A stretch of DNA of 64,000 bases from an uncultured Acidobacteriaceae bacterium. GTDB taxonomy: Bacteria; Acidobacteriota; Terriglobia; Terriglobales; Acidobacteriaceae. Positions 10,432 through 18,327 of the stretch are shown here, one piece after another. Positions within the stretch are counted from its first letter, which is position 1; each line of letters begins with the position of its first letter. The translations under genes and the position numbers were made by a program. Location of the stretch: positions 148,988 to 212,987 of the forward strand of contig CALFMO010000032.1 of NCBI GenBank assembly GCA_937879855.1, given 5' to 3'. Under the pieces are notes generated by a model, which saw nothing but the letters and a program-made list of their open reading frames with translations, searched no databases and had not been told where the DNA came from.

Positions 10432-11034
10432 TTAGGCGGCTTTGGGCAGAGCGTGGCGGCCCCACTCGCACGTGCAAGCCGCGTTCCCCTCTTCACCCAC
10501 TGGCGGAAACATGTGGTAATACATTCCGATCACCATCGGAATGAACACGATCGAGTTGTAAAAGAGGTGGAGTTCAACCCGCGGAAAAACCAGTTGCAGG
10601 ACGCTGCAGGGCACCGGCTTACCCCAGAAATTGTGGTGAAAGGTCGCCTGCCAGATCAGCAAAAAATGCTCGATGTGGTGCCAGAACTGAATCCAAAACG
10701 CCACCATCCACCAGGTATGCGAAACGCCGGTAAAGCCCTTGCGGAATATCCAAATGCCAATCAGCATGACCAGCGCATAACCGTAATGCAGTGTTTCTGT
10801 CTGGATCAGCCAGGGATAAAACAATCCAAGTAGCCCCAGAGCCTTTGGCCTCGGCCAGCCCATGACATAAATCTGATAGGCCTGAACCAGGTGCTCCGCC
10901 CAATGCCCCAGCACAATCACCATGAAGATCTGAAGCGCACGCTCATGCCAGCGCGTGTTGAGCTTTTCGGAAAGGCTTGGGCTCGTGCTTGGCGCAGTAC
11001 AAACGTCGGGAACCGCAGGATGAGAAATTGCCAT
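10432..11034 (-). CDS. His-rich polytopic membrane protein of unknown function, first gene of the UnbU/UnbV set
   Basis: About 200 residues. The ATG at 11034 is preceded by GGGGAG at good spacing; a GTG at 11052 would place that ribosome-binding site inside the gene. Four or five hydrophobic helices carry histidines inside or at their ends: HWAEHLVQAYQIY, HYGYALVMLIG, FWHHIEHFLLI and ATFHHNFWG. Such paired His residues could ligate haem or a metal pair, but no family is recognised. The C-terminus has CTCEWG. It opens a tight minus-strand gene series leading into the 4Fe-4S, FG-GAP and UnbU/UnbV genes, which suggests a membrane electron-transfer role. That role is inference. Confidence 0.75.
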   Translation of the reverse strand: MAISHPAVPDVCTAPSTSPSLSEKLNTRWHERALQIFMVIVLGHWAEHLVQAYQIYVMGWPRPKALGLLGLFYPWLIQTETLHYGYALVMLIGIWIFRKGFTGVSHTWWMVAFWIQFWHHIEHFLLIWQATFHHNFWGKPVPCSVLQLVFPRVELHLFYNSIVFIPMVIGMYYHMFPPVGEEGNAACTCEWGRHALPKAA

Positions 11035-11063
11035 TACCGTCTCCCCAGACACTTCCTAGAAAA

Positions 11064-11079
11064 TGTGATCACGATCACA
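11064..11079. promoter_or_regulatory. CRP/FNR-type palindrome TGTGATC-AC-GATCACA
   Basis: Perfect 7-base arms around a 2-base centre match the TGTGA-N6-TCACA consensus. It lies 30 bases upstream of the ATG at 11034. A TATAAT on the minus strand at 11113-11108 would place transcription start near 11101, upstream of the palindrome. If that promoter is used, the site would be downstream of the start and would repress. An alternative promoter overlapping the site cannot be excluded. Confidence 0.7.
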
Positions 11080-11141
11080 TTGCGCCCCATGCTGGGTCAA
11101 TAGTGAAATTATATTAGTGCCGTCTCTGCCCGGTGCCTGCT

Positions 11142-12713
11142 TCAAAAATGCAGGTTAGTCTCCAGGAAGATAAGCTGCCCGTTCGGGTTTTTCGGATAAA
11201 TCGACGCAATCACGCCTTTGCCCCAGGCATGGCCATAATAAAGAGTGGCGGCGAGGTATCGCGTGAGTGGATAGTCGGCGCTGAGGTCCCAAACATTGGC
11301 TAAGCCTCGGTTGCCATTGCTTGGCCGGCCAGTATAGCCAAACGTCTGAGGCTGAAATGCACCCCCTCCCAGATACCAGAAATCGGAGGCGCTCGCCAGC
11401 CGCAGCGCGTGCACTTCGCTGCGTAACCCCAGCTTCGAAGTTGGCCGCAGGTTCAGCGTCCCGTACAAGTCCTCGTTATTCATCATATTGTAGAAAGGGA
11501 AGCGCGCGTACTGGCGCGGGGTCGTCAGCACCTGAAAGAACGTACCGTGATGCGAGTCCTTGGCGTTCCCGTCGCCGCTGCCGTACGAATATCCCGCGCT
11601 CAACCAAGGCTTTAGAGCTTTGACAGGTGGCTGCCATCCGGCTTCACCCACGAACGAGCCGGCACGTTGCGTCAGATTGCCCCAGGAACCGGTCTGCACC
11701 GCCCCCCAAACCAGGAAGTCGAACTTGCCGCTGTTAGTGGTGTTGACTACGTGCGCGTAATCCGCGCCCCAGGTTGCGATCTCAATTTTGCCGATGTCAG
11801 CCGCGCGAATCGGGGCAGGACGGTTATCCGTCTTCAGAATCCGCGTGCGGTGATCGATGTAGCCCAGCGCGAATACGCGCAGTTCTCCCGCGTTCTGCCG
11901 CGTATTGACCGAGCGGGTGTAGGCGCCATAGTAGGTGTCCACATTCAGTTCGTCCATTCCCTTGACTTGAAACACTCCTTCGGTGGGCCGCGCGCCGAAG
12001 AAAGTAAAATTATTCTGCCCTGAGTTCGCCGAGAGTTGGACTCCGTCATAAGTTCTCTGCACGGCGGCAAAAGCGAAATTCGAAATCAGCCGGCTCGAAA
12101 TGCGAGTCTGAATCACCGTCGCCAATAACGGATCTTTGGGCGTGACCTCAAGCCCGTCGAAATATTCGAAGCGGCCCAGTTTCAAACCGGCTGGTCCAAG
12201 ATGCTTGAAGTTCACAAACGCTTGCTTCACAAATCCATTCGCGACGTTGGTGTGATTATTGTTCGCCGCATAGTAGGTGCCGCCCAGTCCAAGTTGGCCC
12301 TGCGGGGCCGCTACCACGGCGTTATTGGGCAAGCCGAGAATCGACGGCTGTTCTCCTTCGACAAACCAGTCAATGCGTTCGCCGGTTTGCCCGATGCCGA
12401 CACGCAAAAGGGAATCCCAGAAAGGGTAGTCGCTGTTGCCGGTCTTGCCCTCGAACCAGTTCCACCCTTCCGTGCGGGTGCGCCAATTGACCGAAATCTC
12501 AAGTGGCCCAATTTTGTGCTTCGCGGGCCGCGCTGGCTTCTGTGTAGAGTCCACGGCTGCTTGTCCGGCTGCGGGCGCAGCCGCCGACGTTGATGCCACC
12601 GCCGGTCTGGCTCCGGATTCCGAAGTTGCTGGCAAAGCGTTTTGGGCGAAGACAAATCCACCCAAGAAAAGAACCGTCCCCAAACCGACGCACGTTGCAA
12701 ATGGCAATTTCAT
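11142..12713 (-). CDS. Outer-membrane beta-barrel, alginate-export/porin family
   Basis: A 523-residue protein with a clear signal peptide (residues 1-23, ending FAQ) and an Ala/Pro linker. A long alternating beta-strand region follows, with aromatic girdles, and the C-terminus is Phe (LETNLHF), the usual barrel-assembly signal. Segments such as NWRTRTEGWNWFEG, KLGRFEYFDG and FVEGEQPS resemble the alginate-export (AlgE-like) barrel family that is frequent in Acidobacteriota; the true substrate is unknown. ATG start with GGGGA upstream. It is on the same strand as the redox operon, about 110 bases before its first gene, and may supply the outer-membrane pore for that system, but it could equally be a separate transcription unit. 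Confidence 0.82.
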   Translation of the reverse strand: MKLPFATCVGLGTVLFLGGFVFAQNALPATSESGARPAVASTSAAAPAAGQAAVDSTQKPARPAKHKIGPLEISVNWRTRTEGWNWFEGKTGNSDYPFWDSLLRVGIGQTGERIDWFVEGEQPSILGLPNNAVVAAPQGQLGLGGTYYAANNNHTNVANGFVKQAFVNFKHLGPAGLKLGRFEYFDGLEVTPKDPLLATVIQTRISSRLISNFAFAAVQRTYDGVQLSANSGQNNFTFFGARPTEGVFQVKGMDELNVDTYYGAYTRSVNTRQNAGELRVFALGYIDHRTRILKTDNRPAPIRAADIGKIEIATWGADYAHVVNTTNSGKFDFLVWGAVQTGSWGNLTQRAGSFVGEAGWQPPVKALKPWLSAGYSYGSGDGNAKDSHHGTFFQVLTTPRQYARFPFYNMMNNEDLYGTLNLRPTSKLGLRSEVHALRLASASDFWYLGGGAFQPQTFGYTGRPSNGNRGLANVWDLSADYPLTRYLAATLYYGHAWGKGVIASIYPKNPNGQLIFLETNLHF

Positions 12714-13109
12714 ATCATCCCCAATCTGAGCGCTTTGCGAGAGTTGTCACGACGCCCGCAAGACACGCAGCCCACAGTTTTTTCCCGGTTACCCAGAAGT
12801 AAGTTCGCGGCCCAACCGGCGAACTCAATAGTTGTTGTTGAAAACACTCCCCCACAAATTAGTGAGGCATTCTGGGGTAGTCCTGGCGGCGGGTCAATAA
12901 CCGATTCGTACTAGAGAGCCTCGTCGTAAGATTCTGCGCCGTAGTCGCACGCTTAAAAGGAAGAGAAAAGCCTTTAACCGCGAAGGCCGCTGAGGGAAGC
13001 CGCAAAGAACGCTGAGAAGCACAAAATCAAGATTTGCTCAGCGGCCTCAGCGGCTCTTCTCGGCGAACTCTGCGGTTAAAGGCTTCGCTGTTCGGGCCAG
13101 TATAGGGTT
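12714..13109. repeat. Non-coding stretch holding a long imperfect inverted repeat (12968-13085)
   Basis: No gene is seen here. AAGCCTTTAACCGC at 12968-12981 is exactly complementary to 13072-13085, and the sequence between has further imperfect complementarity built from GCTGAG/CGCAAAGAA/CTCAGC units. Shorter relatives of the same units occur near 47140-47262 and 56234-56290, so this is one member of a dispersed repetitive family rather than a simple terminator. Confidence 0.7.
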
Positions 13110-13448
13110 TCAAGCCTTGGGCGCCGCCGTGGGCTCTGCCCACGAACCGCAACGGCCTCGCATGCCTTGACGGAACTTCTCGCGTTCCTCAGGGGTCATC
13201 TTCTCCCAGCGTTCAATCATGCGCCGGCGCCAGTACATGTGCCTCCCCGGCCCGCCGCGAAATCCCCCGAACAGAATCTTGCTCAGAACCAGCAGGCCAA
13301 CCGCTTGCCAGAAGGTGATCACATGCCACCCGAAGACTGCGGGCATCAGCCAGTTCCACAGCCGCAGGACCACAAAGCTAAACACGATTACAAACAGCAC
13401 GGCAAACAATGCAAATTTCAATATTCTCAGGATCCGATTTCTTCTCAT
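13110..13448 (-). CDS. Small membrane protein with charged C-terminus, downstream of an ECF sigma factor
   Basis: About 112 residues from the ATG at 13448, preceded by AGGA and starting 10 bases after the sigma-factor stop. Basic N-terminus (MRRNRILRI), two hydrophobic segments (about residues 9-28 and 40-58), then a cytoplasmic or periplasmic region rich in Arg (RRRMIERWEKMTPEERE). No zinc-type anti-sigma motif (HxxxCxxC) is present. Because it is directly coupled to an ECF sigma gene it may be a membrane-bound modulator or a target of that regulator. No family recognised. Confidence 0.72.
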   Translation of the reverse strand: MRRNRILRILKFALFAVLFVIVFSFVVLRLWNWLMPAVFGWHVITFWQAVGLLVLSKILFGGFRGGPGRHMYWRRRMIERWEKMTPEEREKFRQGMRGRCGSWAEPTAAPKA

Positions 13449-13458
13449 CGTTTTGTCC

Positions 13459-14016
13459 TCATGATTGCGTAAATTCGTCGTGGATAGCCTGCAGCCGTTC
13501 TCGCAAGTGAAGCACCGCATAATGCTTGCGTGAAAGCAGCGTACTCACGTTCGTTCCGCTCTCTGCCGCGAGCTCTTTGAAGCTCCGCCCCATCACCTCG
13601 TGGGCGATGAACACTTCGCGCTGCTCGTCAGGCAATTCGTCCAGCGCTGCTTCCAGCTCTTCCATCAGCACCATGCGCGTGTACGCTGCGTCCGGTCCGG
13701 CGTCAGGGGAGGGAAGCAGCTCTTCCAGTTCAAGCCGCTCTCCATCTTCGGTGGTCGTGGCTGGGGCGTTCCGCAACGCCTCCCGCTGCCTGCGGCGAAA
13801 CAAGTCAACAATTCGATTCCGAGCCACCCGAAACAGCCACGCCGTAACCTGCTCCACGGGCCTGATCATGCGGTAGGCCTCGATCAGTTCATAAAAGACT
13901 TCCTGCAGGATATCTTCTGCGTCTTCCCGGTCAGCCACACGTCGGCGGATGAAGTTGCGAAGCCGGTTCTGATCCCGATCGATCGCTTCAGAAATCCGCC
14001 GATCTTGCTCCGCCAT
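13459..14016 (-). CDS. ECF-type RNA polymerase sigma factor
   Basis: About 185 residues. Region 2 is clear (DREDAEDILQEVFYELIEAY, then VTAWLFRVARNRIVDLFRRR), with the DAEDILQ core that contacts the -10 element. Region 4 is an HTH: LDELPDEQREVFIAHE followed by MGRSFKELAAESG and STLLSRKHYAVLHLRERL. The start is uncertain: the frame is open to 14115, with ATGs at 14046 and 14016. The latter (MAEQDRRIS) gives the usual ECF length and has CGGGGA upstream. It directs core polymerase to a small regulon. The next gene, 10 bases away, encodes a small membrane protein that may be its partner. Confidence 0.88.
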   Translation of the reverse strand: MAEQDRRISEAIDRDQNRLRNFIRRRVADREDAEDILQEVFYELIEAYRMIRPVEQVTAWLFRVARNRIVDLFRRRQREALRNAPATTTEDGERLELEELLPSPDAGPDAAYTRMVLMEELEAALDELPDEQREVFIAHEVMGRSFKELAAESGTNVSTLLSRKHYAVLHLRERLQAIHDEFTQS

Positions 14017-14116
14017 GATCCCCGGTTTTCTCAGCGCTTGGTCCATCCACTGATGTAGACGAATGAGCGAGGCAAATATTTTATGGGACTGTAGCGCCGC
14101 CGTCCCGGCGCTCAAA

Positions 14117-14150
14117 CAAAAAAAAGCCGGTCCGCATTTCGCAGACCGGC
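14117..14150 (-). terminator. Rho-independent terminator of the glyoxylate-bypass genes
   Basis: On the minus strand GCCGGTC (14150-14144) pairs with GACCGGC (14132-14126) across an 11-base loop, and eight U residues follow in the transcript. It lies 32 bases after the aceA stop and separates it from the sigma-factor gene. Confidence 0.85.
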
Positions 14151-14181
14151 CCGATTGTTCAGGGTGAGAGAATTCGACAGT

Positions 14182-15681
14182 CTAATCGCCCGACGGTAAC
14201 AGCATCTCCTCCGGACCCAGGTCAATGTTGACCGGCGCCTGTGGACAGTTGCCGAGGATCGGCTGGCAAGCCGCGTCGGGACCGTGTTCCGGGCGCAGCA
14301 GTGGTTTCTTTTCCATGAACTGATCCGTTTCGGTGGATCCGGCCAGCGCCGTCGTCGAAGCCAAACCGCCGCTGATTACCTGCTGCACCTGGTCAAAATA
14401 TCCGGTGCCCACGAAGCGCTGGTGCTTCACCGCCTCGTATCCATACTGCGTCTCGCGGCTGAATTCTTTTTCCTGTAGCCGCGAATAAGCGGTCATGCCC
14501 GCCAGTTTGTATCCTCGCGCCAACTCGAACATGCTGAGATTCAGCGCGTGGAAGCCCGCCAGGGTCACGAACTGAAACTTGTATCCCATGCGTGCCAGTT
14601 CCGGCTGGAAGCGAGCAATCGTCAGCTCGTCCAGATTCTTGCGCCAGTTGAAACTTGGCGAGCAGTTGTAGGCCAGCAGTTTCCCGGGATACTTCGCGTG
14701 AATCGCTTCCGCGAAACGGCGTGCCTCTTCCATGTCCGGATGCGAAGTCTCGCACCAGATCATGTCCGCGTAAGGGGCGTACGCAAGACCGCGTGCGATG
14801 GCCGAGTCAATTCCGCCGCGAATGCGGAAGAACCCTTCGGAGGTGCGTTCACCCGTGCAGAACTCGCGGTCTCGCGGGTCAATGTCGCTGGTCAGCAGGT
14901 GAGCGCTGTCCGCGTCGGTACGAGCCATGATCAATGTCGGCACGCCCATCACGTCGGCCGCCAGCCGCGCCGCCACCAACTTTTGAATCGCCTCAGTCGT
15001 AGAGACCAGAACCTTGCCGCCAAGATGTCCGCACTTTTTCGCCGATGAAAGCTGATCTTCGAAGTGCACGCAAGCGGCGCCTGCTTCGATCATTCCCTTC
15101 ATCAGTTCGAACGCATTCAGCGTGCCGCCGAACCCCGCTTCCGCATCGGCAATCAGCGGAGCAAACCAAGTCTGCCCCGGAGCCACCTTGCCTTCGGCGT
15201 GATGCACCTGGTCCGCGCGCTGCAGCGCGTTGTTGATGCGGCGGCAAAGATTCGGAACGCTGTCTGCCGGATACAAACTCTGGTCGGGATACATCGTGCC
15301 CGCATTATTGGCGTCGGCCGCGACCTGCCATCCGCTGACATAAATCGCCTTCAGCCCCGCCTGCACCTGCTGCACCGCCTGGTTGCCGCTCATCGCACCC
15401 AGAGCGTTAATGTAAGGATCCGTCTGCAGAAGTTCCCACAGGCGCTCGGCGCCCATGCGGGCCAGCGTGTGTTCGATATGAATCGAGCCCCGCAGCCGCA
15501 GCACATCTTCGGCTGTGTACGGGCGCTCGACGCCCTTCCAACGCGGATTGGACGCCCAATCCTGGTTCATCGCCGCCTGGGCCAGAGCATATTGCGCGAC
15601 CCTTTCCTGATCACTCAAGGAGTGCTCGATCTGATGTGAGGTTAAGGATTGTGCGCTGTGTCCGTTTCCGTTGGCTGACAT
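14182..15681 (-). CDS. aceA: Isocitrate lyase
   Basis: A 499-residue enzyme that splits isocitrate into glyoxylate and succinate, first step of the glyoxylate bypass used for growth on acetate, fatty acids and other C2 sources. The signature hexapeptide KKCGHL with the catalytic cysteine is present (about residue 210, within KKCGHLGGKVL). Other family features are the substrate-binding SGWQVAADAN segment near residue 115, and MARTDADSA and WCETSHPD. Length fits the bacterial AceA type. The ATG has GGAGAG upstream. It lies 42 bases after malate synthase on the same strand, ends in a strong terminator, and is divergent from an IclR-type regulator. Confidence 0.97.
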   Translation of the reverse strand: MSANGNGHSAQSLTSHQIEHSLSDQERVAQYALAQAAMNQDWASNPRWKGVERPYTAEDVLRLRGSIHIEHTLARMGAERLWELLQTDPYINALGAMSGNQAVQQVQAGLKAIYVSGWQVAADANNAGTMYPDQSLYPADSVPNLCRRINNALQRADQVHHAEGKVAPGQTWFAPLIADAEAGFGGTLNAFELMKGMIEAGAACVHFEDQLSSAKKCGHLGGKVLVSTTEAIQKLVAARLAADVMGVPTLIMARTDADSAHLLTSDIDPRDREFCTGERTSEGFFRIRGGIDSAIARGLAYAPYADMIWCETSHPDMEEARRFAEAIHAKYPGKLLAYNCSPSFNWRKNLDELTIARFQPELARMGYKFQFVTLAGFHALNLSMFELARGYKLAGMTAYSRLQEKEFSRETQYGYEAVKHQRFVGTGYFDQVQQVISGGLASTTALAGSTETDQFMEKKPLLRPEHGPDAACQPILGNCPQAPVNIDLGPEEMLLPSGD

Positions 15682-15723
15682 GTACTCTCTCTCCTGAAAA
15701 ATTGATTCGTTGTTGCGTCGCTG

Positions 15724-17316
15724 CTAAGCCGGGTTGAATTCTCCGTTCACGATCATGGCTTCACTGATTTCGCGAGCGCGTCGGAAACGCTCCGCCTCTT
15801 CTGGATCTGCGTTTGCGGGGAGGCTCGAGAGCAATCGCTCCAGTTCCTCATCGAACAACTGCGTGATGAACTCCGGCGTATGCTTTACCGCCTGGCCTCG
15901 CTCATCCTGCACAGCAACCAGGTCGCGATGCAGCACGCGCTGCGCAATCATCAGACGGTAAATGCGGTCGGTGGCAAGGTCTTCCATGTAACCGTCGAGC
16001 AGGCTGGCGCCTCTTCCGCTGAGCACGCCGTGCCGGTAACGGATCACCGTGCGCACAGCCGCTCGCGTACCGTTCACCGTGCGTGCGCCCACGCCCACCG
16101 GCTGCGGCCGCAGATCGGGATAGCGACTCGCATTCTTCGGCCGTGCCTGTAGCTGGTTCGGGTAAGGGAACTGCGAAACTGCGATCGCGTTCTGATCGGG
16201 ATGTCCCGTCCAGGCGCCATCCATCAGGCAGTCGGCTTCGTTCTTCTTGTCCTTTTCAAGAACGGCGAGCGCGCGTGCATTCAATTCTGCATCTTCGCGG
16301 CTGGGATACAGCGCGGTCATGCCGCCAATCGCAAGAATGCCGCGGTGGTGGCAAATCTCCGGCATCAGTTCGCGCAGGTTCTGAAAGAACGCCACGTTGT
16401 AAGGAATCGTGTTACGGTCCGGCAGAACCCAGTCGGGATCGTCAAGATTGAAGTGAATCAGGCTGGCCATGTAATCCCAGCGGCCCAGATTCAGTCCGAT
16501 GATGTGATCGCGCAGGTTGTAGGCGAACTCCTCCATCTGAAACGCCAGCGGGTGTGACTCCACCAGCGCCATGCACTTGATGTAGTTGTGCGCCAGGCCG
16601 CGCCACTCGGCCAGCGCCTGGAACAGATCGCGCCACCAGAGCGCCTCTTCCGCTGACTCTGATTTCGGAATGTAGATGCACAGCGGATCCTTCAACTCCG
16701 CCGGTTCAATGCTGTAGAAGATTCGCGCCACATCGAACAGCGATGCGGAAACCAGTTCACCGGGAATCAGCCCTGCCTGGTTGAGATGCAATCCGCGCGG
16801 CCGCGTGAAGATTACAGTGCTGTTCCGCTGAAGCTGAACCGTTCGTTCGCGCTTCTTGTCGTAATAGCTAAGCTCGCCGCGCAGGCAGGCGAGAATATTG
16901 GCCACGCCCGTTTCGTGATGCGACCACTCGTTCACGCAGGAATCTTCCAGGTCGAGCATCACCCCGGGCGCGCCCGAGTTCAACATCTTGACGCATAGTT
17001 CAGCATCGTCGGCAGGGCCAGTCATCTGGTTGCGCTGATCCTGGCACCACGCCGGCAGCGTAATGCGCCAGCCGTTGCGCACGGTGTCGGACGGGAAGCG
17101 GTGCTTGGGCTTGTCGCCTTCCAGTGATCGCTGCAGCACGTCCGCCCGCTTCAGCGCGAGTTCCTGCTGGCGGGGAGTAAATCTCCGGTGCAGCGGCAAG
17201 AAAAAATCCACAAAACCGGCGGGAAGATCGCGCTGAGGATCGAATCCCTCAGGCGTGCTACTGATCGGGTTGATTCGAGTTTCGGTGTCGGTCGTGGCTA
17301 CTGCGGTTGGCGTCAT
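15724..17316 (-). CDS. aceB: Malate synthase A
   Basis: About 530 residues from the ATG at 17316 (MTPTAVATT); the frame extends to a TTG at 17355, but the ATG gives the standard malate synthase A length. It condenses glyoxylate with acetyl-CoA to malate, completing the glyoxylate bypass. Recognised by the TIM-barrel segments TGPADDAELCVKMLNSGA, LDLEDSCVNEW, IFTRPRGLHLNQ, ESHPLAFQMEEF, GLNLGRWDYMASLIH and GIGGMTALYPS-like glycine stretches, and by a C-terminal helical domain. The first gene of an aceB-aceA operon, divergent from an IclR-type regulator whose E. coli namesake controls the same genes. Confidence 0.96.
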   Translation of the reverse strand: MTPTAVATTDTETRINPISSTPEGFDPQRDLPAGFVDFFLPLHRRFTPRQQELALKRADVLQRSLEGDKPKHRFPSDTVRNGWRITLPAWCQDQRNQMTGPADDAELCVKMLNSGAPGVMLDLEDSCVNEWSHHETGVANILACLRGELSYYDKKRERTVQLQRNSTVIFTRPRGLHLNQAGLIPGELVSASLFDVARIFYSIEPAELKDPLCIYIPKSESAEEALWWRDLFQALAEWRGLAHNYIKCMALVESHPLAFQMEEFAYNLRDHIIGLNLGRWDYMASLIHFNLDDPDWVLPDRNTIPYNVAFFQNLRELMPEICHHRGILAIGGMTALYPSREDAELNARALAVLEKDKKNEADCLMDGAWTGHPDQNAIAVSQFPYPNQLQARPKNASRYPDLRPQPVGVGARTVNGTRAAVRTVIRYRHGVLSGRGASLLDGYMEDLATDRIYRLMIAQRVLHRDLVAVQDERGQAVKHTPEFITQLFDEELERLLSSLPANADPEEAERFRRAREISEAMIVNGEFNPA

Positions 17317-17421
17317 AAATCGAGTCCCGTTTAATCGCTTCCTTTGTGCGTTCAATTAGTAGAACAGCAATTCGTAATACTGGCGGATCGTACGATGCTG
17401 CCCCAGCCGCGTCAAGGCGGT

Positions 17422-17439
17422 TGTTCAATATACGGAACA
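17422..17439. promoter_or_regulatory. Candidate IclR-type operator, TGTTC-N8-GAACA
   Basis: A 5-base inverted repeat in the 186-base gap between aceB and the divergent regulator. IclR-family operators are commonly short TTC/GAA palindromes, and the position between the two start codons suits control of both genes. Assignment rests on symmetry and context only. Confidence 0.45.
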
Positions 17440-17502
17440 TACATTCATTTTGTTGGACACCTAAGGTTTTTGCTACCATAACGATTTGGCGAGTCTCGCA
17501 CG

Positions 17503-18297
17503 ATGAATTCCAAAGACGAATCTCCTTCGGTTGCGGTTGAGCGCGCGCTGGCCATGCTCGAGGCGGTCGCTCATGAACCGGAAGGCCTGAGCAACGCCGA
17601 AATCAGCCGCAAGCTCCAGATTCCAAAGAGTTCTGCCAGCTACATCCTGCGCACGCTCGAAACCCAGGGCTACCTGAATCGGGATGAAACCAACGGAAAA
17701 TATCGCGTCGGCCTGAAAATTCTGAGTCTCAGCCGCGGCGCTCTCAGCGGAATCGATGTCCGTGAAGTCGCACTGCCCATCATGCGTCATCTTGTGGAAA
17801 AGACGAGCCTCACCTGCCATCTGGCGATTCTCGATGGACCCGAGGCCGTCTACATCGAGAAGGTCGAGCCTCCGGGATTTATCCGCATGGACACCTGGGT
17901 GGGCCGCCGCATGCGCGTTCACGCCACCAGCGTGGGCAAAGCGCTAGTAGCCCATATTCCGCAGGAGCGCCTCGAAGAAATCATTGCCGATCGCGCGATG
18001 GAGAAACGCACTCCGAAAACCATCACCACCCTGCCGCGCCTATTGAAGGAACTGGAAAAAGTGCGCACCCAGGGCTACGCAGTCGATGATGAGGAAAATA
18101 ATCTGGGAGCGCGCTGCGTCGGCGCTCCCGTGTTTAACCAGCAGGGTGCGATCGAAGCCAGCTTGGGCCTCAGCGGAACCATTGGCCAGGTCAACCATCA
18201 AACCATGCCGCGCATTGTGGAAGCATTGAAAGACGCGGCCCGGCATATCTCCATACAGTTGGGCTATCGCGCTCCGCACCGCCGCGCCGGCGCCTAA
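17503..18297 (+). CDS. IclR-family transcriptional regulator, probable glyoxylate-bypass regulator
   Basis: A 264-residue protein with an N-terminal winged helix (about residues 8-70: AVERALAMLEAVAHEPEG, AEISRKLQIPKSSASYILRTLE) and a C-terminal IclR effector domain (TCHLAILDGPEAVYIEKVE, RRMRVHATSVGKALVAH, APVFNQQGAIEASLGLSGT). In this family the C-terminal domain binds small acids such as glyoxylate or pyruvate. It is transcribed away from aceB-aceA across a 186-base gap holding a candidate palindromic operator. That layout matches a local regulator of the glyoxylate bypass, although divergent IclR proteins can also control unrelated catabolic genes. The methyltransferase 30 bases downstream is probably co-transcribed. 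Confidence 0.9.
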   Translation: MNSKDESPSVAVERALAMLEAVAHEPEGLSNAEISRKLQIPKSSASYILRTLETQGYLNRDETNGKYRVGLKILSLSRGALSGIDVREVALPIMRHLVEKTSLTCHLAILDGPEAVYIEKVEPPGFIRMDTWVGRRMRVHATSVGKALVAHIPQERLEEIIADRAMEKRTPKTITTLPRLLKELEKVRTQGYAVDDEENNLGARCVGAPVFNQQGAIEASLGLSGTIGQVNHQTMPRIVEALKDAARHISIQLGYRAPHRRAGA

Positions 18298-18327
18298 GGA
18301 AACTCAGCTCTTGGGACGAACTTCCAC

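Noticed and set aside
12714..13109. CRISPR array
   Set aside because: The repeated units are short, irregular and inverted, with no regular spacers and no cas genes.
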